Positions 14,718 through 23,084 of a stretch of DNA of 33,277 nt are shown piece by piece. The DNA lies in NCBI GenBank assembly GCA_964617875.1, contig CAZUAI010000059.1, positions 1 to 33,277 of the forward strand. The letters run 5' to 3'. Source of the stretch: CAZMVY01 sp964617875 (GTDB lineage Bacteria > Planctomycetota > Phycisphaerae > UBA1845 > PWPN01). The notes beneath the pieces are model-generated. The model saw nothing but the letters and a program-made list of their open reading frames with translations. It was not told the origin of the DNA and made no database searches. Positions within the stretch are counted from its first letter, which is position 1; every line of letters begins with the position of its first letter. A program made the position numbers and the translations under genes.

Positions 14718-15488
14718 TCAGCGGCCCGCGGGTTGCGTTGTCGGTTGGGGGGCGATTGTGGCGACGGCGAGGCGGCCGTCGGTGTGCCAGGGATCGCCGC
14801 CGCCGTTGTGGCCGGACAGAACCTTGTGGAAGCCGTCGATCCACTCGACGCCGGACAGCCGGCCGGCCCGCCGGATGTCCTCGATGAGTTTGTCCCGCTC
14901 GCGGTCCACGTCGGCGGCGACGTGGTGCGTGATCTGCCCCGTGGTATGGCTCAGCCCGACGCCGGTATCGAACGTCGCCGCGCCGATCCAGAGCGGCCGG
15001 CCCTGCTCATCGGTCGGGACGGACCGCCAGAAGCGGACGTGGTGGCGGCTTCGCGGGTCGTTGCCCACGGGCTGCTCGAAGGCCAGGTCTTCCTTTCGAC
15101 CCCAGAGGTACAGGCTGCTCACCGGGGCGTCGTCGTAACGGCGGCTCAGCACGACGCCCTCGGCGATCCGCATGGCGGTCTTCAGCGTGATCGGGTCGGC
15201 GGGATGCCAGCCGGCGGCGAGCATCGCGCGGTGGAGGTCCTCCTCGCCGCCCACGAGGGCGACGTTCAGCGGGTCGCCGGGGATGCCGTCGGCGGTGTAC
15301 GTGATCACGGGGGCGTCGGCGAGGGCGGGGTGGCGCTTCTCGTGGTGACGCCACCAGAGCGGCAGCGCCGCGTAGGCGATCAGGAGGTAGAGAATCCCCA
15401 GGGCCAGGGCACAGCGCAGGACGGTCGGCGTGCGGCGTCGAGGCGCCACGACGGAGGGATGCTCGTTCGTGGTCGGCTTGTCGGTCAT
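14718..15488 (-). CDS. LssY C-terminal domain membrane protein
   Basis: The 256-aa protein has one N-terminal transmembrane helix (about residues 25-46). An LssY_C domain follows, containing PLNVALVGGEEDLHRAMLAA, GWHPADPITLKTAMRIAEG, YDDAPVSSLYLWGRKEDLAF, EQPVGNDPRSRHHVRFWR, GAATFDTGVG and IDGFHKVLSGHNGGGD. The family is named after the Legionella LssY protein and is often attached to PAP2 or DedA membrane domains; its biochemical role is not established. Here the domain stands alone with a membrane anchor and most likely faces the periplasm. The C-terminus ends in a PQPTTQPAGR tail. The gene is preceded by the predicted aminopeptidase on the same strand, 59 bp away. Confidence 0.82.
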   Translation of the reverse strand: MTDKPTTNEHPSVVAPRRRTPTVLRCALALGILYLLIAYAALPLWWRHHEKRHPALADAPVITYTADGIPGDPLNVALVGGEEDLHRAMLAAGWHPADPITLKTAMRIAEGVVLSRRYDDAPVSSLYLWGRKEDLAFEQPVGNDPRSRHHVRFWRSVPTDEQGRPLWIGAATFDTGVGLSHTTGQITHHVAADVDRERDKLIEDIRRAGRLSGVEWIDGFHKVLSGHNGGGDPWHTDGRLAVATIAPQPTTQPAGR

Positions 15489-15547
15489 GAGTGATCCGTT
15501 GCCTCATGCCGCGACCGTCGCTTACGCTTCGGGCTCGTCCCGGCCTG

Positions 15548-16630
15548 TCACCGGGCGACCTGCGCGCGGAGGTAGGCGAAGGGGTCGTCCGTGCCGGCGG
15601 CGGCGAGGAAGATCTCCAGGGCGCGGGCGAAGTCCTGGCCGACGGCATCGTATACGGCCTGGAAGGCCGAGAGGTCGCTGCTGTAGCGGGCGTTCACGAG
15701 TACCCAGGCGTTGTTGTAATTGAGCGTCAGGACGAAATCGTAGTTCTCCGGGTAGTGCATCTGCGGCCGGATCTCTTCGATGAACCGCCGCTTGGACTCC
15801 TCGAACACGGCCGCGCGGCCGGCGATCTTGTCGGCCGAGGGCAGATCGCTCGCGTAGTAGTCGGTCAGCCGGACGAGCAGGTCGCTGAGCGACCGGTTGT
15901 AGAGGTCCTCGTCGTGGTTCTTCTGCCTCGTCTCGGTCACGACGTCCGAATCGGCCCCGTATTTTTCGCTCAGGTAGAGGATCGCCCCGATGCGGCCGAC
16001 GAACGTGGCCGCGTTCTCGTTGAAGTCGGTGCTGCCGTGGCGCCAGACGGTGTTGTGCGTCGATTCGTGGATGAGCAGGTCGGCCAGGAAGGCCTCCGAT
16101 CGTTCGAGCATCGTGGTCGTGATGGGGTCGGCAAAGAGGCCGAGCGTGCTGTAGGCCTCGACGGGATAGAGGACCGTGTCGTATCCCTGCGCGACGAGGC
16201 CGAGCTGGTAGTCCGCCGCCGTCTGGCGATCGAAAAAGCCCAGGTACGGAATCGCGCCCGCCAACGGGAACGTCCACAGGACGGGCGTGAGCGAGTCCTT
16301 CGCCGAGGCCGAGAGGTTCCAGGCCACCGGCTGGCCGCCGGTGTCGAGGTAGGCGGTGTAGCTGTCGTTGACGTGGAGGCCGAGCCGGTTCGCCGCGAAA
16401 TCGCGGATGGCGAGGATCTCCCGGACCTTGGCCCGCTGTGCCTCGTTCAGCGTTCCGTCGGAGAGCACCTGGTCGAGCGGCCGGGTCCGGCAGACCAGAT
16501 CGAGCTGACCCACCACGGCGTAGAAAGCGTACGGTGCGTCGCTGCAGCCGGCGGCCGTGGCGAGCACCGCCACGGCCAGGATCATAACGAGGCCGCCCCG
16601 CCATCCCATCGCAACCTTCGAAATTCGCAT
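15548..16630 (-). CDS. Predicted aminopeptidase lipoprotein (zincin)
   Basis: This 360-aa exported metalloprotease of the Aminopep family (predicted aminopeptidases, PF10023 type) has a signal peptide with lipobox TAAGC (Cys29). The zinc motif HESTH covers residues 188-192, and FNENAAT provides the third ligand Glu205. YDTVLYPVEAYSTLGLFADP and YNRSLSDLLVRLTDYYASDL are typical family segments, and VLTLNYNNAWVLVNARY occurs near the end. It should act at the inner face of the outer membrane or in the periplasm. It forms a short same-strand pair with the LssY_C gene. Substrate unknown. Confidence 0.85.
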   Translation of the reverse strand: MRISKVAMGWRGGLVMILAVAVLATAAGCSDAPYAFYAVVGQLDLVCRTRPLDQVLSDGTLNEAQRAKVREILAIRDFAANRLGLHVNDSYTAYLDTGGQPVAWNLSASAKDSLTPVLWTFPLAGAIPYLGFFDRQTAADYQLGLVAQGYDTVLYPVEAYSTLGLFADPITTTMLERSEAFLADLLIHESTHNTVWRHGSTDFNENAATFVGRIGAILYLSEKYGADSDVVTETRQKNHDEDLYNRSLSDLLVRLTDYYASDLPSADKIAGRAAVFEESKRRFIEEIRPQMHYPENYDFVLTLNYNNAWVLVNARYSSDLSAFQAVYDAVGQDFARALEIFLAAAGTDDPFAYLRAQVAR

Positions 16631-16745
16631 GCGCCTCCCGTCCTGTCTGGTCGCGCGCGGCGTCGCGCGGACCCTGGATTATATCCCATCCCGCCGGCTC
16701 GTGCATGCGCACAGGAGGACCGCGCGGGCGACGTCGCTTCTTTGC

Positions 16746-17729
16746 TCAAATCCAGCGCCGGCGCCGGAAGAAATAGAGCAGCCCGCCGCTGACCGCCAGC
16801 ATGATGACGATGATGATGAAGAAGCTGTAGGGGTGCTCCGGAGGCGGCCAGAACTTGACGTTCATCCCGTAGATGCCCGCGATCAGCGACAGGGGCAGCA
16901 TGATCGTCGAGAAGATCGTGAGCACCTTCATCACCTCGCTCAGCCGCTGCGAGATGCTCGACAGGTAGATATCACGGGCCCCCGCGATCTGGTCGCGGTA
17001 GATCTCGATCGTCTCGAGCGTCCGCATGAGGTGGTCGAGCACGTCGCGGAAGTACAGCTGCATGTTCGAGCCGACGAAGCTGAGTTCGCCCCGGGCGAGC
17101 TGGGCCACCACGTCGCGGACGGGGATGATCGAGCGGCGCAGCTGGAGCAGCTCGTTCCGCGCCATGGTCAGGCGTTCGAGCACCTCCGGCACCGGCTCAC
17201 TGAGGGCTGCGTCTTCCAGCTCGGTCGTCTCATCCTCGAGGTGGTCCAGGATGGGGCTGTACTGGTCCACGGCGGAGTCGGTGATGACGTACAGCAGGTG
17301 GTCCGTGCCGCGCGAGAGAAACGTGGCCGGGTCGCGCTCGCACCGGCTGATGAGCGCCGCGATGCTGTCGATCGGCTGGTGGTGGACGGTGACCACGTAG
17401 CGCGGCGAGCAGAACAGGGCCAGCTCGCGTGTCTGGATCCCCGGCTCGCTGCCGCTGCGGAAGGGCACGTACAGGACCAGGAAAAAGTAGTCCGGGTAGG
17501 GGTCGATCCGCACGCGCTGCTCGCCGTGGAGGCAGTCCTCGATCGCCAGGGGGTGGAAGTCGAACGCCTCGCCCAGCAGGGCGAGCGTCCATTCGTCCGG
17601 CTGGTCCAGGTCGAGCCAGAGACGCGTGTCCGGCGTGCGCAGGGCCTTCGCGCAGTCGATGATCGAGTGGCTCGTCTCAAACGACCCGTCGCCCCGCCGG
17701 ATGAAGGCCAACTGCTCCATCGGCGGCAT
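16746..17729 (-). CDS. corA: CorA-type magnesium/cobalt transporter
   Basis: The product is 327 aa and belongs to the CorA/2-TM-GxN family of Mg2+ channels, which assemble as pentamers in the inner membrane. The N-terminal cytosolic alpha/beta domain has the conserved DFHPLAIEDCLHGEQRVRID and DYFFLVLYVPF. Long helices with ELLQLRRSIIPVRDVVAQLA follow, then the first membrane helix ending in the selectivity signature YGMN (GMN 288-290), a short periplasmic loop with PPPEHPYS, the second membrane helix and a C-terminal RRRRW. The ATG at 17729 gives the usual length; MEQ at 17720 is an alternative. Confidence 0.93.
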   Translation of the reverse strand: MPPMEQLAFIRRGDGSFETSHSIIDCAKALRTPDTRLWLDLDQPDEWTLALLGEAFDFHPLAIEDCLHGEQRVRIDPYPDYFFLVLYVPFRSGSEPGIQTRELALFCSPRYVVTVHHQPIDSIAALISRCERDPATFLSRGTDHLLYVITDSAVDQYSPILDHLEDETTELEDAALSEPVPEVLERLTMARNELLQLRRSIIPVRDVVAQLARGELSFVGSNMQLYFRDVLDHLMRTLETIEIYRDQIAGARDIYLSSISQRLSEVMKVLTIFSTIMLPLSLIAGIYGMNVKFWPPPEHPYSFFIIIVIMLAVSGGLLYFFRRRRWI

Positions 17730-17884
17730 TTTACGGCCCCGCGCCGGCGGGTCAATGCCGGCGGCGCGTGAGGGCGGGAGCTTGTCCCGCAGGGCGGATT
17801 CGGCCGCAGTCGATTGGGATGCAGGCATCCTGCCCGCGCCCCGAATCATCCCGACCCGTGGAGATTCCGGGCGATCTTCGTTGC

Positions 17885-18436
17885 CTAGTCGCCCGCCGGC
17901 AGCAGCTTCGCGATCGTCCGGGTCACCAGGCGGAGGCGCTTCGGGTTGCCGCGGAGCATCAGGTTCAGCAGGTCGATCATGGTCCGCAGGAAGCCCTGCA
18001 TGGCGTCGAGGCGTTCGAGATACACCTTGACGGCGGCCGCATCCGCCGGCTTCAGACCGGTCAGTTCCGGGGCAACCATCTCGCGGCAGCGGTCGATCGT
18101 CTCGATAATGGGCTCGACCTCCCGCCGTTTGCGCTCGCGGGCGATCTCCTGGAACATCTCCCACACGTCCGCCTCGGAGATGAAGTACTCCTTCCGGTCG
18201 CCTTTCTTGTGTACCCGACGGATCAGCCCCCAGTCGACGAGCTGGCGGAGGCTCATGCTTGCGTTGCCGCGGGAGATCTGGAGCTGTTCCATGATGTCGT
18301 CGGTACACAGCGGCTCGGCCGAGATGTACAGCAGGGCGTGCAACTCAGCCATCGTACGGCTGATGCCCCAGTACCCGCCCATCTCGCCCCATCGCCGGAT
18401 GAACAACGCCCGCGATCGCTCCAACGCCGTCGGCAT
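17885..18436 (-). CDS. GbsR/MarR-family transcriptional regulator
   Basis: This 183-aa winged-helix DNA-binding protein opens with FIRRWGEMGGYWGISRTMAE and LHALLYISAEPLCTDDIMEQ, the GbsR-type N-terminus. The helix-turn-helix LQISRGNASMSLRQLVDWGL follows, then the wing IRRVHKKGDRKEYF. The C-terminal half is helical and probably mediates dimerisation. GbsR proteins repress osmoprotectant genes in Bacillus, but relatives have varied targets, so the ligand here is unknown. The start at 18436 was preferred over an in-frame ATG at 18502, which adds unconserved sequence. The divergent lipoprotein gene at 18651 shares the 214-bp upstream region and is a possible target. Confidence 0.87.
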   Translation of the reverse strand: MPTALERSRALFIRRWGEMGGYWGISRTMAELHALLYISAEPLCTDDIMEQLQISRGNASMSLRQLVDWGLIRRVHKKGDRKEYFISEADVWEMFQEIARERKRREVEPIIETIDRCREMVAPELTGLKPADAAAVKVYLERLDAMQGFLRTMIDLLNLMLRGNPKRLRLVTRTIAKLLPAGD

Positions 18437-18650
18437 GACCGAGCCCTCCCGGCTTTCCGCGGAATCGGAGAGGATTGTGCGCAGGCAGGCCGCCGCCGTC
18501 AAACAAAGCGGGGGGGCTGAGGAACAGGGCGCACCCGGCGCGAGCCTTGCGAAAAGCCGCCTCGGTCGCTATTTTCCCCGTGAGCGAGGTTCGTGCGCGG
18601 CCGGTCGGCCGACGCGGCAGTTCGTTTGCCCGGCGTATGGAGTGTCAGCG

Positions 18651-19460
18651 ATGTGCGGATTCACAAAGTGTCTTGCGGCAGGTCGGGGGTTCGGCCGTTC
18701 GGCGTCCGGGCGGGCCGGTCTGGTGCTGGCCCTGGTGATCGGCGCGGCGGGCTGCGAATCCACCAGGCCCGCCGTCCGGCGGACGCTCGTCCAGCTCGCC
18801 GACCTGGGCGCGACCGGTGCGAACCCGGACGTGAACACGTTCGCGCTCGTCGAGACGCAGGCCTCCATCGGACGGTTCCCGGCCGGCGTCTCGGTGGCCC
18901 GCGTGATGATCGAGGACGCCGTCTCCGGCGGCAGGGCCGCGATGGCGATCGACAGGCTGCTGGACCCCGAGGCCCTGTACTGGAACGAGCTGTTCGACAG
19001 CATCCCCCGGGTCCGCGAGGTCCTCGTCATCGACCCGCAGTCGGTGCCGCAGCGCTATGTGACGATCCCGATGCTCCTGGAGTCGTCCCGCCGGCTCCGC
19101 TGCCGCATCTGCGTCATCTACGCCCAGAACGATGTGGCCGACAGCGCGTCGCAGTTGCTGGGTGCCGTCTACGACGCGGACACGAGTGAACTGATCGGCA
19201 CCGCTTTTGCGGAAGAAGTGGTCGATCCCAAGGCCAGGATCGAGCGTCCGGCCGACCGGCCGGACGGCGACGATCGCCACAGGGACGCCCACTGGCTGGC
19301 CGCGCGCAAGTTCGAGCAGATCGTGCGCGGCTTCGTCTCGGACCTCATCAGCCGCGACCGCGAGCCGGGCGCCCCGGCCGAGCCGGGCACGCAACCGACA
19401 CCGCCTCCGCCCGCGGCGCCAGGGCCCGCCCCGGTGACGTCCGCCCCGGGTGGACCGTAG
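18651..19460 (+). CDS. Putative lipoprotein of unknown function
   Basis: This 269-aa protein has a signal peptide ending in a lipobox-like GAAGC. It continues with a mixed alpha/beta region, including YWNELFDSIPRVREVLVIDP and RLRCRICVIYAQNDVADSAS, then LLGAVYDADTSELIGTAFAE. No family is recognised. The organisation resembles outer-membrane lipoproteins that carry a compact soluble domain. The last ~35 residues are a Pro/Ala-rich linker, GAPAEPGTQPTPPPPAAPGP and onward, suggesting a flexible end. The start at 18651 places the charged n-region directly before the hydrophobic core. It is transcribed divergently from the GbsR-type regulator. Confidence 0.7.
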   Translation: MCGFTKCLAAGRGFGRSASGRAGLVLALVIGAAGCESTRPAVRRTLVQLADLGATGANPDVNTFALVETQASIGRFPAGVSVARVMIEDAVSGGRAAMAIDRLLDPEALYWNELFDSIPRVREVLVIDPQSVPQRYVTIPMLLESSRRLRCRICVIYAQNDVADSASQLLGAVYDADTSELIGTAFAEEVVDPKARIERPADRPDGDDRHRDAHWLAARKFEQIVRGFVSDLISRDREPGAPAEPGTQPTPPPPAAPGPAPVTSAPGGP

Positions 19461-19586
19461 GGCGAGCGGCTCTTCGGGGCCGCATGCCCGCGGTCGCGGA
19501 GGTTCGCCTGCCTGTGGATCCCGGAGCCCGCAGCGCGCAACTCCGCACCGGTGACTCGGGGACTCGGAGGACAGGGGCCGGGCGGG

Positions 19587-20894
19587 TCAGGCCGGCGCAA
19601 CCGAGGTTGCCGCTTCTTTCCCGCGCTGCTCGTTCACGAACGCCAGCAGGACCATCCCGACGACGAAGAACGCCCCGATCGCGAGGATCGCCGGACGCTG
19701 GCTGCCGGTGGCCCGGGAAAGCGTTCCAAACACCAGCGGGCCGAGAAACGCCAACGCCTTGCCCGCAACGCCGAGAAAGCCGTAGAACTGGGCCGCGTGC
19801 TCCTTCGGCGTGAAGAGGGCCACCAGGCTGCGCGTGACGGACTGGCAGGAGCCCATGCCGATCCCGGCGAGCGTCGCCACGACGTAGAAGCTCGTCTTCG
19901 CATGGGAGAAGTAGGCCAGCACGACCGCCGCCACCCAGATCGCGAGAGCCAGGAGGATCGTGCGCTTCTGCCCGATCCGGTCGGCCAGCCAGCCGAACGA
20001 AAGCGCCCCGACGACGGCGACCACGTTCATCGCGAGGAAGAGCAGCGTCACCTCGTCCGCCGTGAAGCCGATGGTCTCTTTCGCGTAGCGGGCGGCGAAG
20101 TAGATGACCGTCACGACGCCGTCGTTGTACACGAGGAACGCGATCATGAGCTTGACGAGTTCCCGGTAGCGCCGCACGTTTCGCAGGGTGTCCGCCAGCT
20201 GGCGGAAGCCGACGGTGAGATAACCCTGCCCCGGCGGGAGCGGCTGCGGTCGGCTCCGCTCGCGGAGGAAGAGGAACGTCGGGATCACGGCGACGGCATA
20301 ATAGACCGCGATCACGACGGGCACGAGCCGCGCGCTCGCGAGTTGCGCGGGCGTCGGGTTCTCCACGATGTTCTTCGCGAGGGGATAGCACAGGGCCAGG
20401 CTCACCAGCCCGCCCGCGTACCCCATCGCCCACTTCAGACCCGAGATCCGCCCGGCGTTGCCCGCGTTCGAGATGCCCGGCAGGAAGCTGTCGATGAAGA
20501 TCCCGCCGCCGGCAAAGCCGATGTTGGCCGCGATGTACAGCGTCAGCCCGAGCGCGGCCATGCCCGGCCCGACAAACCAGAGCGCCGCGGTGAAGAGGAC
20601 GATCATCGCCGCGCACGCCGCGAGGAACTTCTTGCGGCTGCCGGAGAAGTCCGCGATCGCGCCGAGAACCGGCGCGGCGATCGCCACGGCGATCTCCGAC
20701 ACCGACGCCGCGAGCCCCCAGAGGAAATCCGCGCGGCTCGCGTCGCCCACGACGATCGTCCCGAAGTAGAGCGCGAAGACCGCCGTTACGATGACGGTCG
20801 TGAACGACGAATCGGCCACGTCGTACATGCACCAGCCGAAGATTTCCCGGCGGGTGACCGGCGGGGCCGCCTTCAACTCACGGGGCGTCTCCAT
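19587..20894 (-). CDS. MFS exporter of the Atg22/UMF1 family
   Basis: The protein is 435 aa with about 12 transmembrane helices. REIFGWCMYDVADSSFTTVI is the Atg22/UMF1 family's N-terminal signature (W-x-x-YD-A-x-S). APVLGAIADFSGSRKKFL and SFGWLADRIGQKRTILLAL are the two MFS loop 2-3 and 8-9 motifs, and GSCQSVTRSLVALFTPKEHA matches the conserved family segment before helix 11. Yeast Atg22 exports amino acids from the vacuole. Bacterial members are uncharacterised exporters, so the substrate is unknown. The divergent D-glycerate dehydrogenase gene begins 190 bp away. Confidence 0.9.
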   Translation of the reverse strand: METPRELKAAPPVTRREIFGWCMYDVADSSFTTVIVTAVFALYFGTIVVGDASRADFLWGLAASVSEIAVAIAAPVLGAIADFSGSRKKFLAACAAMIVLFTAALWFVGPGMAALGLTLYIAANIGFAGGGIFIDSFLPGISNAGNAGRISGLKWAMGYAGGLVSLALCYPLAKNIVENPTPAQLASARLVPVVIAVYYAVAVIPTFLFLRERSRPQPLPPGQGYLTVGFRQLADTLRNVRRYRELVKLMIAFLVYNDGVVTVIYFAARYAKETIGFTADEVTLLFLAMNVVAVVGALSFGWLADRIGQKRTILLALAIWVAAVVLAYFSHAKTSFYVVATLAGIGMGSCQSVTRSLVALFTPKEHAAQFYGFLGVAGKALAFLGPLVFGTLSRATGSQRPAILAIGAFFVVGMVLLAFVNEQRGKEAATSVAPA

Positions 20895-21084
20895 GCGGGA
20901 ACACCGTACCCGATGGCCGACGGGACGTCGATGCCCGACGGCGGCTCGGCGACTCGATCGCTCCGCTGCTCGGTTGCCCGGTTCCTCCGTGCTCCATGCT
21001 CATCACGACTCCTTCCCCCGCCCGGCTTCCCCGTCCTTCGTTTCGGACCTATACTGGGGCGGCTTCGTTGCCGGACGGCCGCGC

Positions 21085-22059
21085 ATGAACGACAGCGTCT
21101 ACATCACGCGCCGGATCCCCGACGCCGGGCTGGATCTCCTGCGGCGGGAATGTGCCGTCGTGGACGTCAGCCCGCACGATCGCGTGCTGACGCGCGAGGA
21201 GCTGCTTGCCGGAGTCCGCGGGCGTGACGGCGTGCTGTGCATCCTCACCGATACGATTGATGATGAGGTGCTGGCGGCCGCCGGTCCGCGCTGCCGGGTC
21301 TTTGCCAACTACGCGGTCGGCTACAACAACATCGACATCGCCGCCGCCACGCGGCGGCGCATCCTCGTGACGAACACGCCGGGTGTCCTGACCGAGACGA
21401 CCGCCGACCTCGCCTGGGCCGCCCTGTTCGCCGTCGCCCGGCGGATCGCGGAGGGCGATCGGCTCGTCCGCGCCGGCCGCTGGGCAGGCTGGGGGCCGAT
21501 GCAGCTCCTCGGACACGACGTACACGGGGCGACGCTCGGCATCGTCGGCGGCGGGCGGATCGGCGCCGCCGTCGCGGCGCGGAGCGTCGGGTTCCGCATG
21601 CGCGTGCTTTACGCGGACGCCGTGGACAAGCCGGAACTCGCCCGGCTCGGCGCGTGCCGTGTCCCGCTGGATGCGCTGCTCCGCGAAAGCGACTTTGTCT
21701 CGATCCACGTCCCGCTCGACGATTCGACGCGGCACCTGATCGGCCCGAGAGAGCTTTCGCTGATGAAGCCGACGGCGTACCTGATCAACACGGCCCGCGG
21801 CCCGATCGTGGATGAGGCGGCGCTGGTCACGATGCTGCGGGAGAGGCGGATCGCAGGGGCCGCCCTGGACGTGTACGAAAACGAGCCGCACCTGACGCCC
21901 GGGCTCGCCGACCTGGACAACGTCGTCTGCATCCCGCACCTGGGCTCGGCGACGCAGGCGACACGCAGCCGGATGGCGGTCATGGCGGCGGAGAACCTCG
22001 TCGCCGCCCTCCGCGGCGTACGCCCGCCCAACCTCGTCAATCCGGAAGCGTTGCGGTAG
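21085..22059 (+). CDS. D-glycerate dehydrogenase / hydroxypyruvate reductase
   Basis: The 324-aa enzyme is a D-2-hydroxyacid dehydrogenase close to GyaR/GRHPR, interconverting hydroxypyruvate or glyoxylate with D-glycerate or glycolate. ANYAVGYNNIDI (74-85) is the signature of this subgroup. TPGVLTETTADLAWAALFA precedes the Rossmann motif GGGRIG (155-160). The catalytic triad is Arg238 (NTARGPIVDE), Glu267 (ENEPHL) and His285 (PHLGSAT). An in-frame upstream extension to 20791 lacks similarity, so the ATG at 21085 was used. The gene is convergent with panC, 8 bp away. Confidence 0.92.
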   Translation: MNDSVYITRRIPDAGLDLLRRECAVVDVSPHDRVLTREELLAGVRGRDGVLCILTDTIDDEVLAAAGPRCRVFANYAVGYNNIDIAAATRRRILVTNTPGVLTETTADLAWAALFAVARRIAEGDRLVRAGRWAGWGPMQLLGHDVHGATLGIVGGGRIGAAVAARSVGFRMRVLYADAVDKPELARLGACRVPLDALLRESDFVSIHVPLDDSTRHLIGPRELSLMKPTAYLINTARGPIVDEAALVTMLRERRIAGAALDVYENEPHLTPGLADLDNVVCIPHLGSATQATRSRMAVMAAENLVAALRGVRPPNLVNPEALR

Positions 22060-22067
22060 TCGCGTGG

Positions 22068-22916
22068 TCACGTTGTCTCGACGACAACGTTGTCGATCAG
22101 GCGGGTCGAGCCGATCCGCACGGCCAGGGCCAGCAGCGTGCGACGGCCGATCGTCGGCGGCCGTTGGAGGGTCTCCGGATCGACGGCCTCGACGTAGTCG
22201 ATCGCACACGGCCCGGCCGCCGTGATGTGCCGGCGCATCGCGAGGATGACCTCGTCGGTCCGGTGTTCGCCGTCGCGGATCATCCGCTCGCCGATCCGCA
22301 GCGACTCGACGAGGCACCGCGCCTGCTCGCGCTGGGCGGGCGACAGGTAGGCGTTGCGGCTCGAGAGCGCCACGCCGTCGGCGTCGCGCACGATCGGGCA
22401 GACGACGACCTCGACCGGCATGTCCAGATCGGCGACCATCCGGCGGATGACGACCGCCTGCTGCGCATCCTTCTGGCCGAAGTAGGCGACGTCCGGCAGC
22501 ACGATGTTGAACAACTTGGCGACCACCGTGGCGACGCCGTCGAAATGCCCGGGGCGGTGCGGGCCGCAGAGCGTCTCGGTCACGCCGGCGACGTGAACGG
22601 TCGTGACGCCGGGACGCGGATAGAGTTCTTCCGTCGACGGCAGGAAGACAAGGTCCGTGCCCTCGCGCCCGCAGCCGGCGAGATCCTGTTCGACCGGCCG
22701 CGGGTAACGGGCGAAGTCCTCGTTCGGGCCGAACTGCGTGGGATTGACAAAGATGCTGACGACGACGAACCGTCCCGGCCCCCGGGCCGCGCGGATGAGC
22801 GAGTAGTGCCCCTCGTGCAGCGCCCCCATCGTCGGCACGAAATGAATCGACGCTCCCGCGGCCCGCGCCCGGCGCACCGCCGCACGAGCCTCGGCAATTG
22901 TCTTTGCGGTGTCCAT
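22068..22916 (-). CDS. panC: Pantothenate synthetase
   Basis: PanC condenses pantoate and beta-alanine with ATP in coenzyme A biosynthesis. The 282-aa protein has the HIGH-like motif PTMGALHEGH (28-37), then VSIFVNPTQFGPNEDFARYP, LCGPHRPGHFDGVATVVAKL, YFGQKDAQQ (145-153) and the KMSKS-equivalent ALSSRNAYLS (183-192). All are standard active-site segments. The start at 22916 is the normal N-terminus of the family. The gene stands alone, with no panB or panD nearby. Confidence 0.96.
   Translation of the reverse strand: MDTAKTIAEARAAVRRARAAGASIHFVPTMGALHEGHYSLIRAARGPGRFVVVSIFVNPTQFGPNEDFARYPRPVEQDLAGCGREGTDLVFLPSTEELYPRPGVTTVHVAGVTETLCGPHRPGHFDGVATVVAKLFNIVLPDVAYFGQKDAQQAVVIRRMVADLDMPVEVVVCPIVRDADGVALSSRNAYLSPAQREQARCLVESLRIGERMIRDGEHRTDEVILAMRRHITAAGPCAIDYVEAVDPETLQRPPTIGRRTLLALAVRIGSTRLIDNVVVETT
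22070..22090. terminator. Hairpin at the convergent gene ends
   Basis: ACGTTGTC and GACAACGT form a perfect 8-bp stem with a 5-nt loop, overlapping the last codons of panC and starting 11 bp after the dehydrogenase stop. There is no T-run, so it may only be a weak bidirectional terminator. Confidence 0.3.
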
Positions 22917-23084
22917 GCGGACATAATACGCATTGCCGCGCCGCCGCCCAAGGGGCCGGGCAACGGCGCGGCGACGGACGAGGCGATCGGGAGTGCGACA
23001 GGACGGAAACGCCGGAAAGCGGAACGTGACGAAGTGAAAGAGCACGAAAGGCATCTGCGGCGACCGCGCGGAACGGCGGAGGGC

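Noticed and set aside
12555..15494. A 979-codon plus-strand open frame across aroDE and the LssY_C gene
   Set aside because: It crosses two well-supported minus-strand genes and an intergenic gap and has the same antisense composition; no domain is visible.
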